From the NCBI GenBank assembly GCA_016716675.1, contig JADJVG010000033.1:1-64000 (forward strand): a DNA stretch of 64,000 nt, given 5' to 3'. The translations under genes and the position numbers were made by a program. Source of the DNA: Hyphomicrobium sp. (lineage in GTDB: Bacteria; Pseudomonadota; Alphaproteobacteria; Rhizobiales; Hyphomicrobiaceae). Positions within the stretch are counted from its first letter, which is position 1; each line of letters opens with the position of its first letter. Positions 61,608 through 64,000 of the stretch are shown in pieces. Under the pieces are notes generated by a model. The model did not search any database and was not told where the DNA came from. It saw nothing but the letters and a program-made list of their open reading frames with translations.

Positions 61608-62181
61608 TGATGATCCAGCAGTGCTCGATGCACTGACGATGCTGATGAAGAGCCACGGTCTGAATGTGGCGCGCTTCGATACGGCGCGGGCGTTCCTTGA
61701 TGCCGGTATGCAGCCGGGGTGTATCGTATCGGATGTGCGCATGCCGGGAATGACCGGCATCGAATTGCTGCGTACGATGAAGCAGTCCGGTGATGATCGA
61801 CCCGTTATTCTGATCACCGGCCACGGCGACATCGAGATGGCGGTGCAGGCGATCAAGCTGGGTGCGCGCGAGTTTATCGAAAAGCCGTTCGACAACAGCA
61901 AACTCATCGATTGCGTCAATGACGCGCTTCAGGCGACGGTCAGCATACTGATTGAAAATCAGGAACATAAGGAGTTGTCGGAGCGCTTTGCGATGTTGAC
62001 CGAGCGGCAGCGCGAGACCATGCGCTGCTTGATCCGCGGTATGGCCAACAAGCAGATCGCGGCAGAGCTGGGCATCAGCCCGCGTACCGTCGAAATCCAC
62101 CGGACGTGGGTTATGAATAAGATGGCCGCCAAGACCTTGGCGGACCTCGTGCGCAAGGGTTTGGCGCTCGGTCTGCGCTAA
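61582..62181 (+). CDS. FixJ-family response regulator
   Basis: 199-residue regulator: receiver with IIDDDPAVLDAL, phospho-acceptor Asp51 in IVSDVRMPGMTG, threonine in LITGHGD and lysine in FIEKPF; then a LuxR-type DNA-binding domain (LTERQRETMRCLIRGMANKQIAAELGISPRTVEIHRTWVMNKM). The size and linker match FixJ/StyR/NodW-like proteins. It overlaps the kinase gene and is its cognate partner. Targets are unknown; the TACGTA pairs upstream of the operon are candidates. Confidence 0.93.
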   Translation: MSQTVSIIDDDPAVLDALTMLMKSHGLNVARFDTARAFLDAGMQPGCIVSDVRMPGMTGIELLRTMKQSGDDRPVILITGHGDIEMAVQAIKLGAREFIEKPFDNSKLIDCVNDALQATVSILIENQEHKELSERFAMLTERQRETMRCLIRGMANKQIAAELGISPRTVEIHRTWVMNKMAAKTLADLVRKGLALGLR

Positions 62182-62245
62182 GGCACGGGGCTGGCCAATG
62201 GGGGCTAACCCATCAACGTGGCGAACCTTGCGACGGTCGCGAACC

Positions 62246-62944
62246 TCAGCGCTTGGCTTTGGCGCGCACGGCGACACCCTCAATGAAGGCTGAGACGGCG
62301 GCATCGAAGGCCGCGTCGGCGTCGAGTTTCTTAAAAGCCGGAATAAAGGCCCGGGTGGCCGGGTAGCCAAGCGGGTCGAGCGCCAGCATTTCGGCCTCTT
62401 CCATGTCGTTGAGGGGTAGCAGCAGCCCCTCGATCTCTGCCAAGGCAAACCCCAGAACAAACGCATAGAACGCTAGGCCGAGCCCGGCGCCGGCGGCGTC
62501 CGGCAACCCCGTGCGGCGCATGGCTCGGTAGACGACCTCACTGGAGGCGTGGTCGGCCGGACCGGTGGCGTTGAAGCGGAAATGCAGGTGAAACAGCCGC
62601 GGATAGCGGTGAGCGAGGTCACGGTAACCGTTGGCGACCGTCCGCAGATCGTGCTTCCAGTCATCCGTGGGTATCGGCAGCTCGACGGTTTCCAGCGCCC
62701 GATCGGCAATTTGCCTGAGAAGCTCTTCCCGCGACTGGAAATGATGCAGCACCGTCATCGGATCGACGCCCGCCCCGGCGCCGACCTTGCGCACAGAAAA
62801 TCCGGCTTCGCCTTCGCGCGCCAGCAGCGTGAATGCGGCCTCTAAGATGTCGTTGCGGTCAACGCCGCGGGGGCCACGCGGCTCTCGCGAGCGGGGTTTG
62901 GATTTTTTGGAGGTCTTGCTTGACAATTCTACACCGTAGCCCAT
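62246..62944 (-). CDS. TetR-family transcriptional regulator
   Basis: 232 residues from the ATG at 62944 (MGYGVELSSKTSKK). After a basic Lys/Arg-rich tail comes the helix-turn-helix: RNDILEAAFTLLAREGEAGFSVRKVGAGAGVDPMTVLHHFQSREELLRQIADRAL, followed by a ligand-binding helical region (KHDLRTVANGYRDLAHRYPRLFHLHF onward). It is divergent from the aminotransferase gene and may control it. Inducer unknown. A TTG 9 codons upstream is a possible alternative start. Confidence 0.88.
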   Translation of the reverse strand: MGYGVELSSKTSKKSKPRSREPRGPRGVDRNDILEAAFTLLAREGEAGFSVRKVGAGAGVDPMTVLHHFQSREELLRQIADRALETVELPIPTDDWKHDLRTVANGYRDLAHRYPRLFHLHFRFNATGPADHASSEVVYRAMRRTGLPDAAGAGLGLAFYAFVLGFALAEIEGLLLPLNDMEEAEMLALDPLGYPATRAFIPAFKKLDADAAFDAAVSAFIEGVAVRAKAKR

Positions 62945-63293
62945 AACTTCTGCGCTGTAGCCTTCCCACAACTAAACCCGCGCCCAACAATTGTGCAAGT
63001 CCGCATCTCTGTTGACCGCCGGATTATCCTGGTGAATGCTAAGAGCATTGGAGGATGCGCGTGAACGGTTTTCAACCGATTGCGGGCCGTCATGAGCAAC
63101 ACGCTATGATCTGGTTGCGGATCTGGCGGGGAATTGCTCTCGGAAGTGCATCTCCGTTTCGTCTTTGCGATTTCTGTGGCCCCGTCCTCAAGATGCAGCT
63201 CCTTGAGCTGTGCGCGCGTATCGGTTTCACGCCTCCGGCGTCCTCCAGGCTCGACGATGTTTTTCCCTCGTTTGAACTGCTGGAGGTCTCACC
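62945..63293. other. Divergent intergenic region
   Basis: Promoter region of the TetR and aminotransferase genes; no binding palindrome stood out. A short + strand frame (GTG at 63061 after GGAGG, to 63318) overlaps the aminotransferase start and could be an upstream leader, but its sequence is not protein-like. Confidence 0.4.
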
Positions 63294-64000
63294 GTGTCTC
63301 AACAATATGCCCAGCTGAAAGAACTGGACGCGCTTCATCATCTTCATCCGTTCACCACGCACAGCTCGCTGCGCAGCGGTGGCGCGCGGGTGATCGTCCG
63401 CGGCGAGGGGCCGTACATCTACGATAGCGAAGGTGCGCGCATCCTCGACGGCATGTCTGGCCTTTGGACCACCGCCGTCGGCTATGGCCGCGAAGAGCTG
63501 GCCAAGGCCGCTTATGACCAGATGCTGCAATTACCCTTCTATAATACGTTTTTCCGCACAACCCACCCGCCCGTCGTCGAGTTGTCGCGCAAGCTCGCGG
63601 AGTTGGCACCCGCCCCCCTCAACAATGTTTTCTACGGATCTTCAGGCTCGGAATCGAACGATACCGCGATCCGTTTGATCCGCCATTATTGGGTGCTGAA
63701 GGGCGAGCCGAAGCGGCGCATCATCATCAGCCGCAAGAACGGCTATCACGGCTCGACGATTGCTGCAGGCTCGATGGGCGGCATGTCTCACGTTCACGCC
63801 CATAGCTATCCGGTTTATGAAGGCTTCCGCCATATCATGGACCCATACTGGTACGGCGAAGGCCGCGATGGTGAATCGCTCGAAGACTTCGGCGTTCGTG
63901 CCGCGCAGGCGCTGGAAGACGAAATTCTGGCCGTCGGTCCAGAGAATGTCGCGGCGTTCGCCGCTGAACCGGTTGAAGGCGCGGGTGGCGTCAAGATTGC
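63294..64000 (+). CDS. Class III aminotransferase (omega-amino acid:pyruvate type), 3' end outside window
   Basis: First 235 residues of a PLP-dependent class III aminotransferase. GTG start at 63294 with tggagg 8-13 nt upstream, reading MSQQYAQLKELDALHHLHPFTTHSSL. Fold-type I features seen: GPYIYDSEGARILDGMSGLWTTAVGYGREELAKAAYDQM, FYGSSGSESNDTAIRLIRHYW (phosphate-binding loop), SRKNGYHGSTIAAGSMGG, and AAFAAEPVEGAGG. The catalytic lysine lies beyond the window edge. Relatives transfer amino groups from beta-alanine, putrescine or other amines to pyruvate. Divergent from TetR; the substrate cannot be fixed. Confidence 0.88.
   Translation, partial: MSQQYAQLKELDALHHLHPFTTHSSLRSGGARVIVRGEGPYIYDSEGARILDGMSGLWTTAVGYGREELAKAAYDQMLQLPFYNTFFRTTHPPVVELSRKLAELAPAPLNNVFYGSSGSESNDTAIRLIRHYWVLKGEPKRRIIISRKNGYHGSTIAAGSMGGMSHVHAHSYPVYEGFRHIMDPYWYGEGRDGESLEDFGVRAAQALEDEILAVGPENVAAFAAEPVEGAGGVKI

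Noticed and set aside
1..64000. tRNA or rRNA genes
   Set aside because: No cloverleaf with a TTC-containing T-arm or conserved rRNA segment was noticed when reading both strands; a covariance search was not possible.

Overview
The window looks like a chromosome segment of a serine-cycle methylotrophic alphaproteobacterium, most likely a Hyphomicrobium-like member of the Hyphomicrobiales. The reasons are the malyl-CoA lyase / malate thiokinase / PEP carboxylase block at the left end, formate--tetrahydrofolate ligase at 24.3 kb, a quinoprotein-dehydrogenase-associated SoxYZ-like carrier at 57.8 kb, high GC with strong third-position GC bias, and FixLJ-like and FIST/histidine-kinase regulators typical of the group. 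The placement is inferred from gene content, not from a search. I see no rRNA, tRNA, CRISPR array or intact insertion sequence.

Layout. 0-6 kb: serine-cycle operon mcl-mtkA-mtkB-ppc, which makes malate from PEP and CO2 (via oxaloacetate), activates it to malyl-CoA and cleaves that to glyoxylate and acetyl-CoA. mcl carries an apparent 2-nt deletion. 6-15 kb: mixed genes (prmB, a GH114-like protein, a fatty acid desaturase, a triple-repeat DUF2541-like secreted protein, a D-lactate dehydrogenase gene broken by an in-frame TGA, a PL14-like membrane protein, and a membrane-anchored SNase-fold protein lacking catalytic residues). 15-18 kb: cyanide-insensitive-type bd oxidase (cioAB). 18-24 kb: a eukaryote-like phospho-signalling island with a WD40-tailed Ser/Thr kinase divergent from two FHA proteins and a PP2C phosphatase, followed tail-to-tail by a voltage-gated-type K+ channel with a degenerate cyclic-nucleotide domain. 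24-27.6 kb: ftfL, an MFS transporter and a DUF486 protein. 27.8-31.9 kb: the four-gene set of circularly permuted ATP-grasp, alpha-E, transglutaminase-like and Anbu proteasome-like proteins, a predicted peptide-making and peptide-cleaving system.

31.9-43 kb: envelope and secretion genes (GtrA, GT2, UDP-glucose dehydrogenase, a type I secretion pair with a HlyC-like acyltransferase). Between these lie REP-like repeats and Calvin-cycle genes (fructose-bisphosphatase, phosphoribulokinase, ribulose-phosphate epimerase), then a UDP-glucuronate 4-epimerase. 43-47.6 kb: HrpB helicase and an eroding phage-tail-like module. 48-51 kb: rmlB-rmlD-rmlA without rmlC. 51-54.3 kb: a response regulator facing a FIST-domain protein plus hybrid kinase, resembling nitric-oxide-responsive NosP/NahK pairs. 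54.3-58.6 kb: an LTA-synthase-like sulfatase-fold membrane enzyme, a CbbY-like HAD protein that has lost its catalytic residues and is fused to a CBS pair, and the SoxYZ-like carrier. 58.6-60 kb is poorly coding and carries two pairs of TACGTA boxes. These precede a MASE1 histidine kinase and FixJ-type regulator. The window ends with a TetR regulator and the start of a class III aminotransferase.

The most interesting items are the kinase/FHA/PP2C/channel island, the ATP-grasp/Anbu cluster, the dead HAD-CBS fusion, the HlyC-like enzyme paired with a type I exporter, and the TACGTA box pairs. Several genes are broken (mcl, the lactate dehydrogenase, the tail-like genes), so sequence quality should be checked before reading biology into them.
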